This document shows positions 6,579 to 14,933 of a stretch of 61,586 bases of DNA, piece after piece (the first letter of the stretch is position 1; each line of letters starts with the position of its first letter). Both the position numbers and the translations under genes were made by a program. The DNA comes from CAMPJU01 sp036675265 (GTDB lineage: Bacteria; Pseudomonadota; Gammaproteobacteria; Xanthomonadales; Xanthomonadaceae). Under the pieces are notes generated by a model. The model saw only the letters and a list, made by a program, of their open reading frames with translations. It did not search any database and was not told the DNA's origin. The stretch lies in the NCBI GenBank assembly GCA_036675265.1, contig JAKFFJ010000019.1, forward strand, positions 1-61,586. The letters are read 5' to 3'.

Positions 6579-7268
6579 ATGGACACACGCGCCCTGCTGG
6601 AAACCGTCGAACTCGAAACCGCCCACGACCCGCGCTGGGCCGTCGTCTGGCTGCATGGCCTGGGCGCCGACGGCCATGACTTCGCGCCGATCGTGCCGGA
6701 ACTGCTGCAACGTGGCTGGCCCGCGATCCGGTTCGTGTTCCCGCACGCACCGGTGCGGCCGGTCACGATCAACAACGGCATGCCGATGCGCGCCTGGTAC
6801 GACATCCGCGACCTCGGGTTCGAAGGCACGGTGGGGGATCGAGCCGATGCCGCGGGTGTCGAGGCGTCCGTCGCGCAGGTCGAGGCCCTGGTGGCGCGGG
6901 AGGGCGAGCGCGGGATCCCGCCTTCGCGCGTGCTGCTGGCAGGCTTTTCGCAGGGCGGCGCCATCGCGCTGTCCACCGCGCTGCAGCGGACCGAGCCGCT
7001 GGCAGGCGTCGTCGCGTTGTCCACGTACCTGCCGCTCGCGTCGCAGGCGGAAGGCGGCGCAGCGGAACGGGCGACGACCCAGCCGGTGTTCATGGCGCAC
7101 GGCACGCAGGATCCGGTGGTTCCGTTCGCAGCCGGCCAGCGCAGCGCCGAGCGCCTGCGCGCGATGGGCTTCGACGTGGAGTGGCACGCGTACGCGATGC
7201 AGCACCAGGTGTGCGGCGAGCAGGTCCGCGACCTCGGGCAATGGGTGGCGCGGCGCTTCGCCGCCTGA
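6579..7268 (+). CDS. Alpha/beta-hydrolase, phospholipase/carboxylesterase family
   Basis: This 229-aa cytoplasmic serine hydrolase belongs to the carboxylesterase / acyl-protein thioesterase-like family. The signatures are WLHGLGADGHDF (oxyanion loop), GFSQGGAIAL with nucleophile Ser124, HGTQDPVVP (acid) and the late His in YAMQHQVC. The length fits the family (about 220 aa). It hydrolyses short acyl esters, but the physiological substrate is unknown. It is followed by algZ after 2 bp and may be the first gene of that transcript. Confidence 0.88.
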   Translation: MDTRALLETVELETAHDPRWAVVWLHGLGADGHDFAPIVPELLQRGWPAIRFVFPHAPVRPVTINNGMPMRAWYDIRDLGFEGTVGDRADAAGVEASVAQVEALVAREGERGIPPSRVLLAGFSQGGAIALSTALQRTEPLAGVVALSTYLPLASQAEGGAAERATTQPVFMAHGTQDPVVPFAAGQRSAERLRAMGFDVEWHAYAMQHQVCGEQVRDLGQWVARRFAA

Positions 7269-7270
7269 CG

Positions 7271-8377
7271 ATGGACGACGGCACGCGCGAACCGTGGTTG
7301 CCGGACCTGTGCCGGCTCCAGCGGCTCGCCACCATGTTCGCGGTGGCCGAACTCGCCGTGCTGGTGGTCGCGATGGCGCCGGATGGCGGGCGCGAGTGGT
7401 CGCTGGCGCGGTTCGTGTCGGCGAGCGCATTCGCGTTGTGGCTGGCGCTGACCACGGCGGTGCTGCTGTGCGCGTTGCGCGCGTGGCTGTCGCGCTGGTC
7501 GCGGCCCGTCGGCGGCCTGCTCGCGGTCGTGCTCGCGGCCTGGGTCACGGCGATCGGGGCCCTGCTGCTGTATGCCGTCGACGCCGCACTCGGCTTCGGG
7601 CTGGTCCCGGGCGGCGTGACGTCGGGCCGGTTCGCATGGGGCACCGCCGCGATCGCCGCGTCGATCGTCGCCGTCGTGCTGCGCTACCTCTACGCCGTCG
7701 ACCGCTGGCAGGCGCAGGTGCAGGCCAGTGCACGCGCGCAGGCCGACGCCTTGCAGGCGCGCATCCGGCCGCACTTCCTCTTCAACAGCATGAACACCAT
7801 CGCCGGCGTGCTGCGGCGCGACCCGGCGGTGGCCGAACGCGCGGTGCTCGACCTGTCGGACCTGTTCCGCGCAGCGCTGGGCGCGGGGGAGGGCGACTCG
7901 ACGCTGACCGAGGAAGTCGCGCTCGCCGAACGCTACCTGGCGATCGAGCAACTGCGCCTGGGCGACCGCCTGCAGGTGGCATGGGAGCGTGCCGAACCCC
8001 TCCCATGGGAGCTGCCGCTGCCGCGCCTGCTGTTGCAGCCGCTGGTGGAGAACGCCGTGCTGCATGGCATCTCGCGGCTGCCTTCAGGCGGCACGGTGCG
8101 GATCGGGCTCGTCGTGGAGGGCAACCAGTTGAGGGTGTCGGTCCGCAATCCCGCGCCGCCCCCGCCACCGCCGGGCGCGCCGGCGCGGCGCGCAGGCGAT
8201 GGGGCCGGGCACGCGCAGCGCAATATCGGTGACCGGCTGGCCTACGCGCTCCCCGGGGCGGGGATGTCCTCGGGTTGGGACGCGGGCGAGGGCGGGAGCT
8301 ACTATCTGGTCGAACTGCGCGTGCCGCTGGGCAACGCGCTGGCCCCTGCCGGGGATGCAGGGAGGAGGAAGGGGTGA
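7271..8377 (+). CDS. algZ: LytS/AlgZ-type sensor histidine kinase
   Basis: This 368-aa inner-membrane kinase has about four transmembrane segments (roughly residues 21-36, 48-68, 80-102, 121-142) followed by a His_kinase domain. The phosphoacceptor is His168 in RPHFLFNSMNTI, and the N-box is LVENAVLHG (about residues 263-271). No periplasmic sensor domain is visible, as in FimS/AlgZ. The stop overlaps the GTG start of the response regulator, and hemC follows, the same order as algZ-algR-hemC in Pseudomonas. The open frame extends further upstream inside the esterase gene, so the ATG at 7271 was preferred. Confidence 0.87.
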   Translation: MDDGTREPWLPDLCRLQRLATMFAVAELAVLVVAMAPDGGREWSLARFVSASAFALWLALTTAVLLCALRAWLSRWSRPVGGLLAVVLAAWVTAIGALLLYAVDAALGFGLVPGGVTSGRFAWGTAAIAASIVAVVLRYLYAVDRWQAQVQASARAQADALQARIRPHFLFNSMNTIAGVLRRDPAVAERAVLDLSDLFRAALGAGEGDSTLTEEVALAERYLAIEQLRLGDRLQVAWERAEPLPWELPLPRLLLQPLVENAVLHGISRLPSGGTVRIGLVVEGNQLRVSVRNPAPPPPPPGAPARRAGDGAGHAQRNIGDRLAYALPGAGMSSGWDAGEGGSYYLVELRVPLGNALAPAGDAGRRKG

Positions 8378-9102
8378 AGATCGTCATTGCCGACGACGAG
8401 CCGCTGGCCCGGGAGCGCTTGCGGGCGCTGCTGGCCGGCGAGCAGGGCGTCGAGGTGGTGGCGGAGGCAGGCGACGGCGCCGAGGCCCTGCATGCCTGCG
8501 CCGAACACCACCCGGACCTGGTGCTGCTGGACATCGCGATGCCGGGCATCGACGGGCTGGAGGCCGCGCGCCACCTGGCCGCGTTCGAGCCGCGCCCTGC
8601 GGTCGTGTTCTGCACGGCCTACGACGCGCACGCGCTGTCCGCGTTCGAAGCGCAGGCGATCGACTACCTGGTCAAGCCGGTGCGTCCCGAGCGCTTGGCG
8701 GCGGCGCTGGATCGCGTCCGCACCTTTGCCGCCGGCCGCGGGCAGGGCGAGGCGACCGGCAACGGCGGGCATCGCACCCACCTGTGCGCGCGGCTGCGCG
8801 GCAGCCTGCGCCTGATCCCGCTGGAGGACGTGCACTACCTGCAGGCCGAGGAGAAGTACGTCGTGGTGCACCACGTGCGCGGCGAGGACCTGATCGAGGA
8901 ATCGCTGAAGTCGCTCGAGGAGGAGTTCGGCGAGCGCTTCGTGCGCATCCACCGCAATTGCCTGGTGGCGCGGCACGAAATGGTGGAGTTGCGGCGCGGG
9001 CCCGACGGCCACGTGCAGGCCGTGCTGCGCCACGGCGCGCATCCGCTGGAGGTGAGCCGGCGCTGCGTGGCGCACCTGCGCGAGACCCTCCGCCACCTCT
9101 GA
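8374..9102 (+). CDS. algR: LytTR-family response regulator (AlgR-like)
   Basis: This 242-aa protein has a receiver domain (residues 1-120; phosphoacceptor Asp53 in LLDIAMPGIDG, DDE acidic pocket at the N-terminus, Lys in LVKPV) and a LytTR DNA-binding domain (about residues 135-240, with EDVHYLQAEEKYV and FVRIHRNCLV). It starts with GTG inside the algZ stop, preceded by a strong GGAGGAGG ribosome site. In pseudomonads AlgR controls alginate, twitching and virulence genes. Targets here are unknown. Confidence 0.9.
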   Translation: MKIVIADDEPLARERLRALLAGEQGVEVVAEAGDGAEALHACAEHHPDLVLLDIAMPGIDGLEAARHLAAFEPRPAVVFCTAYDAHALSAFEAQAIDYLVKPVRPERLAAALDRVRTFAAGRGQGEATGNGGHRTHLCARLRGSLRLIPLEDVHYLQAEEKYVVVHHVRGEDLIEESLKSLEEEFGERFVRIHRNCLVARHEMVELRRGPDGHVQAVLRHGAHPLEVSRRCVAHLRETLRHL

Positions 9103-9108
9103 CGAAAC

Positions 9109-9163
9109 ATGTGGGAGCCGCCACGGCGGCGAATGCACTTCGCCGGCATGCCGGCTCCCACAT
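9109..9163. repeat. REP-like GTGGGAGC palindromic element
   Basis: Outer arms ATGTGGGAGCCG (9109-9120) and CGGCTCCCACAT (9152-9163) pair perfectly. An inner stem GGCGAA/TTCGCC sits between them. Related elements are at 28626-28677 and 31921-31948. It fills the algR-hemC gap and probably separates the transcripts. Confidence 0.85.
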
Positions 9164-9166
9164 AAT
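9161..9166 (+). promoter_or_regulatory. hemC -10-like element formed at the repeat edge
   Basis: CATAAT shares its first three bases with the last arm of the REP-like element and ends 6 nt before the hemC ATG. No Shine-Dalgarno sequence is present, so a leaderless hemC mRNA is predicted. Confidence 0.5.
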
Positions 9167-9172
9167 GGCGCC

Positions 9173-10117
9173 ATGCCGACCCTTCGCATCGCCACCCGCA
9201 AGAGCCCGCTCGCCCTCTGGCAGAGCGAACACGTCGCCATGTGGCTGCGCGCCGCCCATCCCGGCCTGGAGGTGCTGCTGGTGCCGCTCAGCACGCGCGG
9301 CGACGAGGTTTTGGATCGCTCGCTGGCCGCGATCGGCGGCAAGGGGCTGTTCCTGAAGGAACTCGAGGTGGCGATGCAGCAGGGCGAGGCCGACTGCGCG
9401 GTGCATTCGCTCAAGGACGTGCCGATGGCACTCGAGCCGGGATTCACGTTGCCGGCGATCCTCGCGCGTGCCGATCCGGCGGATGCCTTCGTCAGCAACA
9501 GCTACGTGGGCATCGATGACCTGCCCGAGGGCGCGATCGTCGGAACCTCTTCGCTGCGCAGGCAGGCACAACTGCTGGCGCGGCGGCCGGACCTGCGTCC
9601 GCGCGACCTGCGCGGGAACGTCAACACGCGCCTGGGCAAGCTGGACGACGGCGGGTACGACGCGATCGTGCTCGCCTGTGCGGGCTTGCAGCGCCTTGGA
9701 CTCGGGGAGCGCATCCGGGCGCGGCTCGCGCCACCCGAATGGCTGCCCGCGCCGGCACAGGGCGCGATCGCGGTCGAATGCCGTGACGACGACGCGGCCA
9801 CCATCGCCTTGCTGTCGGTCCTGGACGACGCCCCGACGCGTACCTGCGTCAACGCCGAGCGCGCGATGAACCGCGCCTTGCACGGCAGCTGCCACGTGCC
9901 GGTGGCCGCGTACGCGGAACTGGACGGGACCCGCCTGCACCTCGCCGGACTGGTGGGCGACGCGAACACCGGACTGCACCTCCGCGCGGAAGCGACCGGC
10001 AGGGCCGGCGACCCCGACAGGCTCGGCCGCCGCGTCGCGGACGCGTTGATCGACCAGGGCGCCGCCGCGCTCATCGCCGCCAGCGCCGAACCCGACACCG
10101 GACCCTTCGCGTCCTGA
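9173..10117 (+). CDS. hemC: Porphobilinogen deaminase (hydroxymethylbilane synthase)
   Basis: This 314-aa cytoplasmic enzyme condenses four porphobilinogens to hydroxymethylbilane in haem biosynthesis. The family start RIATRKSPLALWQ, the substrate-binding GTSSLRRQAQL and RGNVNTRLGKLD motifs, and Cys240 in HGSCHVPV (dipyrromethane cofactor attachment) are all present. The length is normal. It ends 6 bp from the convergent soeC gene with no obvious terminator between them. Confidence 0.97.
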   Translation: MPTLRIATRKSPLALWQSEHVAMWLRAAHPGLEVLLVPLSTRGDEVLDRSLAAIGGKGLFLKELEVAMQQGEADCAVHSLKDVPMALEPGFTLPAILARADPADAFVSNSYVGIDDLPEGAIVGTSSLRRQAQLLARRPDLRPRDLRGNVNTRLGKLDDGGYDAIVLACAGLQRLGLGERIRARLAPPEWLPAPAQGAIAVECRDDDAATIALLSVLDDAPTRTCVNAERAMNRALHGSCHVPVAAYAELDGTRLHLAGLVGDANTGLHLRAEATGRAGDPDRLGRRVADALIDQGAAALIAASAEPDTGPFAS

Positions 10118-10123
10118 CCCCGG

Positions 10124-11068
10124 TCAGTAGTACAGCGAGACGATGTGACGGGCCTGGGCGAAGAACAGCCAGCGTTCGACGAAGGCGCCCGCGACGGCCG
10201 CGACGGCCGCGACGGCCAGCACCCATCCGGCGCCCGAGCTCCAGGCGATGGCGATACAGGCGAGCGGCACGACCGAGAACAGCAGCACCGCGACGATGCG
10301 CAGCGTGCGCGCGTGCCTGCGGGCAAGCACGAAGCCCATCTCGCGCGTGATGTAGTTCGCCTCGGTGGTGGGGCCCTCGAAACGCACCACCTTGCGACCG
10401 GGCAGCCCCACGGCGTCGCCGCGCGTGGGGCCGAGCGGCGTGGAATCGATGCTGCGCCAGTAGCGAAATTTCAGCGGCCATGGTGCCAGCGCGAGCACCG
10501 CGAGCGCGGCGAGGGCCGGCGTGCCGAGCAAGACACCGTCGACCGCCGCGAGCCCCGCCAACAGCAACCCGCCGCCCGACAGGGCGAACACCAGGTAGAC
10601 GGGCAACACGGAGCGGTGCGTCCAGGCCGGGATCGGCTTGAGCGACGCATAGATCATCGCGGTGCAGGCGAGGGTCGCCAACGCGCCGACGATCACCAGC
10701 ACCGACGCGGTGATGCCTGGCCAGGCAAACGCAACCGTCGCGGTGCCCGTCCCGTCGAGCGCGCCGGGCAACAACGCGGCGCCCAGGGCCAGCACCGGCA
10801 GATAGGTGAGCATCGACGCCAGCCCCTCGCGCGACAGCCAGGACGTGCGCCATTGCGAGAACGCGCGCCACGCGCGCATCGGCTTGCCCAGGTGCAGGAA
10901 CGAACTGGCCAGCCCGGCGGTCACCAGCACGGCGGCGAGGACCACCGCCACCAGCAGCACGCGGGCGGGCAGCGACCCCGTCAGCGCCGCGAGCGCCGAC
11001 CACACCAGCAAGCCGTACCCCGCGCCGGACGCGGTGGTGAAGAAGATGACGGAGAGGGCGGGATGCAT
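10124..11068 (-). CDS. soeC: DmsC/SoeC-type membrane anchor subunit
   Basis: This 314-aa polytopic membrane protein of the DmsC family has about eight or nine hydrophobic helices, with family features such as SSFLHLGKPMRAWRAFSQWRTSWLSRE near residues 55-80. In SoeABC and DmsABC complexes it anchors the A and B subunits and exchanges electrons with the quinone pool. It is the last gene of the operon, 10 bp after soeB. The assignment to sulfite oxidation rests on the A subunit. A related sulfur or nitrogen oxyanion substrate cannot be excluded. Confidence 0.82.
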   Translation of the reverse strand: MHPALSVIFFTTASGAGYGLLVWSALAALTGSLPARVLLVAVVLAAVLVTAGLASSFLHLGKPMRAWRAFSQWRTSWLSREGLASMLTYLPVLALGAALLPGALDGTGTATVAFAWPGITASVLVIVGALATLACTAMIYASLKPIPAWTHRSVLPVYLVFALSGGGLLLAGLAAVDGVLLGTPALAALAVLALAPWPLKFRYWRSIDSTPLGPTRGDAVGLPGRKVVRFEGPTTEANYITREMGFVLARRHARTLRIVAVLLFSVVPLACIAIAWSSGAGWVLAVAAVAAVAGAFVERWLFFAQARHIVSLYY

Positions 11069-11078
11069 GCTTCGGGAC

Positions 11079-11825
11079 TCAGCGCGACAGCACGCGATCG
11101 AGCCAGCGCTGCAAAGGCGCCCCGGCCGGTGCGGGTGGCTCGGCAACCTCGGCCACGGTCGCTTCATCCCCGCCCGCGCGGCGCGGCCGCGGCGGCAGGT
11201 AGCGGTTCACCGGCTGGTAGCCGAGCTCGGGCATCAGGGCGAGGCCGCCGCGATCGGCCACCAGCCTGGACACGTGCGATTCCGGATCGCCCAGGTCGCC
11301 GAAATGGCGCGCGCGGGTCGGGCACACCTGCACGCAGGCCGGTTCGCGCTCGGCCTCGGGGAGGTGCTCGTTGTAGATGCGGTCGACGCAGAGCGTGCAT
11401 TTCTTCATCACGCCCTCGACCTCGCTGAACTCGCGCGCGCCGTACGGGCACGCCCAGGAGCACAGCTTGCAGCCGATGCACTTGTCCTCGTCCACCAGCA
11501 CGATGCCGTCCTCGGCGCGCTTGTAGCTGGCGCCGGTGGGGCAGACGGTCACGCACGCGGGCGTCTCGCAATGCAGGCACGAGCGCGGGAAGTGCAGGGT
11601 CATCGCCGGCTGGTCTTCCGTCGGCGCCGTCTCGTAGCTGTGCACCCGGTTGAACCACACGCCCACCGGCTGCTTGCCGTACGGATCCTCGTCGGTCAGC
11701 GGCCCGGTGATGCCGCCGGCGTTCCACTGCTTGCAGCCCACCGCGCAGGCATGGCAACCCACGCAGGTGTCCAGGTCGATCACCAGGCCCAGCTTCTTCT
11801 TCGATGGGGGCGGGAGGTCGGTCAT
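11079..11825 (-). CDS. soeB: 4Fe-4S ferredoxin-type electron-transfer subunit (DmsB/SoeB-like)
   Basis: This 248-aa protein has four cysteine clusters for [4Fe-4S] centres: CVGCHACAVGC (from Cys21), CLHCETPACVTVCP, CIGCKLCSWACP and a split CTLC...CVQVCP set. It passes electrons between the molybdenum subunit and the membrane anchor. No twin-arginine signal is present, in keeping with a cytoplasm-facing SoeABC complex. The start overlaps the stop of the 77-aa membrane protein gene by 4 nt. Confidence 0.87.
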   Translation of the reverse strand: MTDLPPPSKKKLGLVIDLDTCVGCHACAVGCKQWNAGGITGPLTDEDPYGKQPVGVWFNRVHSYETAPTEDQPAMTLHFPRSCLHCETPACVTVCPTGASYKRAEDGIVLVDEDKCIGCKLCSWACPYGAREFSEVEGVMKKCTLCVDRIYNEHLPEAEREPACVQVCPTRARHFGDLGDPESHVSRLVADRGGLALMPELGYQPVNRYLPPRPRRAGGDEATVAEVAEPPAPAGAPLQRWLDRVLSR

Positions 11826-12055
11826 CGACGCGGCGCCTTCAGCAGCCAGAGGCCGAGTGCGAACAGGATGACCGGGCCGGCCAGGACCGGCAGCAGCGCC
11901 GCCAGCAACGTCACGAACGACGTGATGCCGGCCGCGCCCGCGCCGAGGGGATCGAGCCAGCCCACGCCCAGCGCCACGACGAGTGCGAACGCCAGCGCGA
12001 TGCACAGCCAGCCGGCGTAGATGCGCTGGCGGTTCAACGGTGGACGGTCAGCCAT
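11822..12055 (-). CDS. 77-aa membrane protein between the A and B subunit genes
   Basis: This small protein has an N-terminal hydrophilic dozen residues (MADRPPLNRQRIYAG) and two hydrophobic stretches (about residues 15-33 and 43-72). It overlaps soeA by 8 nt and soeB by 4 nt, so it is translated within the operon. I do not recognise a family. By position it could be an extra anchor or assembly factor for the molybdoenzyme. The tight coupling and the coherent charge pattern argue that it is real. Confidence 0.75.
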   Translation of the reverse strand: MADRPPLNRQRIYAGWLCIALAFALVVALGVGWLDPLGAGAAGITSFVTLLAALLPVLAGPVILFALGLWLLKAPRR

Positions 12056-14903
12056 GCTGTTCCTCGCGCAGTTTCGCGCCGTAGCGCAAGGGTCCCTCGG
12101 GCGCCTTCCCCATCGGCAGCGATGCGAACTGCGGCTCGGCGATGCCTTCGCCGGCCACCGGCCGGATCGACACGCGCAGGTCGAACCACGCGGCCTGCCC
12201 GGTGACCGGGTCGGCGTTGGCGAAGTCGCCACGGGGGGTGAGGTCGGAAATCAGGTGGTTGAGCAGGAAGCCCTCGCGGCCCTCCGGCGCGTCCTTGTCC
12301 AGGCGCCACGCGCCGCGGCGCTTGCCGATCGCGTTCCAGGTCCACACCGTGTCCGGCTGCACGTTCGCGGCGAAGCGCGCCTGCACGGTGATCGTCGCGT
12401 GGTGCGAGGCGACCTCGACCCAGTCGCCGTCGGCGACGCCGTGGCGCGCCGCGGTGTCCGGGTGCAGGTACAGCCAGTTGCGCGTCGCGATCTGCCGCAG
12501 CCACGCGTTCTGGGACCCCCACGAGTGGTACATGAACATCGGGCGCTGGGTGATCGCGTGCAACGGATAGCGATCGCCGTCGACCTGGGCGTGGCCGAAC
12601 GGTTCGTGCCAGGCCGGCAACGGGTCGAAGTGCGTGGCGATGCGCTCGCGCTGGTCGTCCGGCGGCTGGTGCGCGCCGTGGCCCTGCGCGGCAAGCCGGA
12701 ACTTCTGCAGCGGTTCCGAATACAGCTGCAGCACGATGGGTTTCGTGTCCGCGACGAACCCCATGCCGTGGGCCCAGGCCAGGTAGTCGCGGTTGGCCAT
12801 CTTGAAGTAGCGCGCGGATTCGGGGATCTCCGCGCGCCAGTAGCCGTCGTGCTCGACGTAGCGCTGCAACTGGCCGGGGTTCGGGGCGCCCTTGCCGTGC
12901 TGCGTACCGTCCGCGCCGCGCCAGCCGGCGAGCAGGCCCACGCCGGGCGCGCGCTCGTGGCGCACGATGTAGTCGGCGTAGTCGTCGTACTTCGGCGAGC
13001 CGTCGGCCTGCACCATGCCTGGGAGCCCGAGCCGCGCGCCCAGGTCCAGCAGCACCGACTGGAAGCCGCGCACGTCGCGCGGGCGGCCGTCGGCATCGGG
13101 TTGCGTTGCCGGATCGAACAGCGGCTGGCGGATCGCATCGGCCGCGCCGTCGGCGTCGGAGATCGGGCGGTCCAGCAGGCTGATCGCGTCGAAGCGTTCC
13201 AGGTAGGTCGTGTCCGGCAGCACGAGGTCCGCGTACGCCACCATCTCGCTTGCGTACGCGTCGCTGTAGATGATCCGGGGGATGCGGTACTGGCCGGCCT
13301 CGTCCTTGTCGGTGAGCCAGCGGAGGGTCTCTCCGGTGTTCATCGCCGAGTTCCAGCCCATGTTGGCCATGAACATCAGCAGCGTGTCGATCCGGTACGG
13401 GTCGGCTGCCCAGGCGTTGCGGATGACCGTGTGCATCATCCCGTGCGCGGACAACGGGTACGCCCACGAGAACGCGTGGTCGATGCGGCGCGGCCTGCCG
13501 TGCGTGTCGACCAGCAGGTCCTCCGGCCCGTGCACGAAGCCGAGCGGCCCGGCGTCGAGCGAGCCATCCGCGCGCCGCGTCCTGCCCGGCCGGTTGCCGG
13601 GCGGGACGGGCCTGGGATACGGCGGCTGGTAGCGGAACGAGCCCGGCGCATCCACGGCGCCGAGCAGCAGTTGCAGCAGGTGCAACGCCCGGCAGGTGTG
13701 GAAGCCGTTGCTGTGCGCGCTGATGCCGCGCATGGCGTGCATGGCGACCGGGCGGCCGATCATCTCGGCGTGTTGGCGGCCCCAGGCATCGGTCCACGGG
13801 ACCGGCAGGCGCAGGTTCGACTCGAACGCGGCCTGCGCGAGTTCGCGCGCGATGCGGCGGATGGTGTCGGCGGGGACGCCGCAGCGGTCGGCGACGGCGT
13901 CGGGTGCGTATTGCGGGTCGAGGTAGCGCTCGGCGACGAGCTGGAAGACCGGGACGGCGGTGCGGCCCTCGGGCAGGGTGTATTCGCCGACGACGGCGGG
14001 TGAAACCCCGATCCCGTCCGCGGGTACGGCACCGCCACCATGCTGGTTGTCCCAGCACAGGACCCGGCCATCGACATCCCGCGCGAACAACCCGTCGTCC
14101 GCCCCGCCCGGATGGCGCACCACCAGCCAGTGCGCATTCGCGAACCGCACCAGGTAGTCCAGGTCGATCCGGTCCATGCGCAGCAATTCATGGATCAGCG
14201 CGAAGGCGAACAACCCGTCGGTGCCCGGGCGGATCCCGATCCACTCGTCGGCGATCGCGCCGTAACCGGTGCGCACCGGGTTCACCGCGACCACCTTGGC
14301 CCCGCGTTGCTTGAGCTTGCCCAGCCCGAGCTTGATCGGGTTCGAGTCGTGGTCCTCGGCCACGCCCCAGAGCATCAGGTAGCGGGTGTGGTCCCAGTCC
14401 GGCTCGCCGAATTCCCAGAACGAGCCGCCGAGCGTGTACAGCCCCCCCGCGGCCATGTTCACCGAGCAGAAGCCGCCGTGCGCCGCGTAGTTGATCGTGC
14501 CGAACTGCTGCGCCCACCAGCCGGTGAGCGCCTGCGACTGGTCGCGGCCGGTGAAGAACGCCAGTTCGTCCGGGTTGCGCTGGCGGATGGGCGCCAGCCA
14601 GGACGTCGCCAGCGCCAGCGCCTCGTCCCACTCGACCTCGCGGAACTCGCCGGCGCCCCGCTCGCCTACCCGCACCAGGGGCCTGGTCAGCCGCGCCGGC
14701 GAATGGTGCTGCATGATCCCGGCCGATCCCTTGGCACAGAGCACCCCCTTGTTGACCGGGTGCGCCGGGTTGCCCTGGATGTACCGGATCCGCCCGTCGG
14801 ACAGCCATACGCGGATCCCGCAGCGGCAGGCGCACATGTAGCAGGTCGTGGACCTGGCCTCGTCGCCCGGGGAGGGCGAGAGGTTGAGCGTCGGCTCGCG
14901 CAT
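12048..14903 (-). CDS. soeA: Molybdopterin oxidoreductase catalytic subunit, SoeA-like
   Basis: This 951-aa protein of the DMSO-reductase superfamily has the N-terminal [4Fe-4S] motif Cys21-x2-Cys24-x3-Cys28-x27-Cys56 (CYMCACRCG...GVLC), then segments closely matching SoeA-type proteins (FFTGRDQSQALTGWW, FCSVNMAAGGLYT, FWEFGEPDWD, GVAEDHDSNPIKLGLGKLK). The C-terminal molybdopterin dinucleotide-binding domain starts near residue 770 (PMFMYHSWGSQNAWLRQI). There is no Tat signal, so it should be cytoplasmic. SoeABC oxidises sulfite to sulfate. That substrate is inferred by resemblance. An ATG at 14912 is possible, but 14903 is preferred because a -10-like CACAAT lies 7 nt upstream. Confidence 0.85.
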   Translation of the reverse strand: MREPTLNLSPSPGDEARSTTCYMCACRCGIRVWLSDGRIRYIQGNPAHPVNKGVLCAKGSAGIMQHHSPARLTRPLVRVGERGAGEFREVEWDEALALATSWLAPIRQRNPDELAFFTGRDQSQALTGWWAQQFGTINYAAHGGFCSVNMAAGGLYTLGGSFWEFGEPDWDHTRYLMLWGVAEDHDSNPIKLGLGKLKQRGAKVVAVNPVRTGYGAIADEWIGIRPGTDGLFAFALIHELLRMDRIDLDYLVRFANAHWLVVRHPGGADDGLFARDVDGRVLCWDNQHGGGAVPADGIGVSPAVVGEYTLPEGRTAVPVFQLVAERYLDPQYAPDAVADRCGVPADTIRRIARELAQAAFESNLRLPVPWTDAWGRQHAEMIGRPVAMHAMRGISAHSNGFHTCRALHLLQLLLGAVDAPGSFRYQPPYPRPVPPGNRPGRTRRADGSLDAGPLGFVHGPEDLLVDTHGRPRRIDHAFSWAYPLSAHGMMHTVIRNAWAADPYRIDTLLMFMANMGWNSAMNTGETLRWLTDKDEAGQYRIPRIIYSDAYASEMVAYADLVLPDTTYLERFDAISLLDRPISDADGAADAIRQPLFDPATQPDADGRPRDVRGFQSVLLDLGARLGLPGMVQADGSPKYDDYADYIVRHERAPGVGLLAGWRGADGTQHGKGAPNPGQLQRYVEHDGYWRAEIPESARYFKMANRDYLAWAHGMGFVADTKPIVLQLYSEPLQKFRLAAQGHGAHQPPDDQRERIATHFDPLPAWHEPFGHAQVDGDRYPLHAITQRPMFMYHSWGSQNAWLRQIATRNWLYLHPDTAARHGVADGDWVEVASHHATITVQARFAANVQPDTVWTWNAIGKRRGAWRLDKDAPEGREGFLLNHLISDLTPRGDFANADPVTGQAAWFDLRVSIRPVAGEGIAEPQFASLPMGKAPEGPLRYGAKLREEQHG

Positions 14904-14910
14904 GGCGCGC

Positions 14911-14925
14911 ATTGTGCGTCACACT
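14911..14925. promoter_or_regulatory. Back-to-back -10 elements of the divergent soeA and WYL genes
   Basis: On the minus strand CACAAT (14916-14911) ends 7 nt before the soeA ATG at 14903. On the plus strand CACACT (14920-14925) ends 8 nt before the regulator ATG at 14934. The two hexamers are 3 bp apart. Neither gene has a ribosome-binding site. Polymerase bound for one gene should block the other, and any regulator bound here would affect both. No -35 was recognised for either. Confidence 0.5.
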
Positions 14926-14933
14926 CTCCCTTC

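Noticed and set aside
12021..14003. A 660-codon frame on the plus strand opposite soeA
   Set aside because: soeA is a strongly conserved molybdoenzyme. The opposite frame is low-complexity (Val/Arg/Ala/His), as expected for a complementary shadow.
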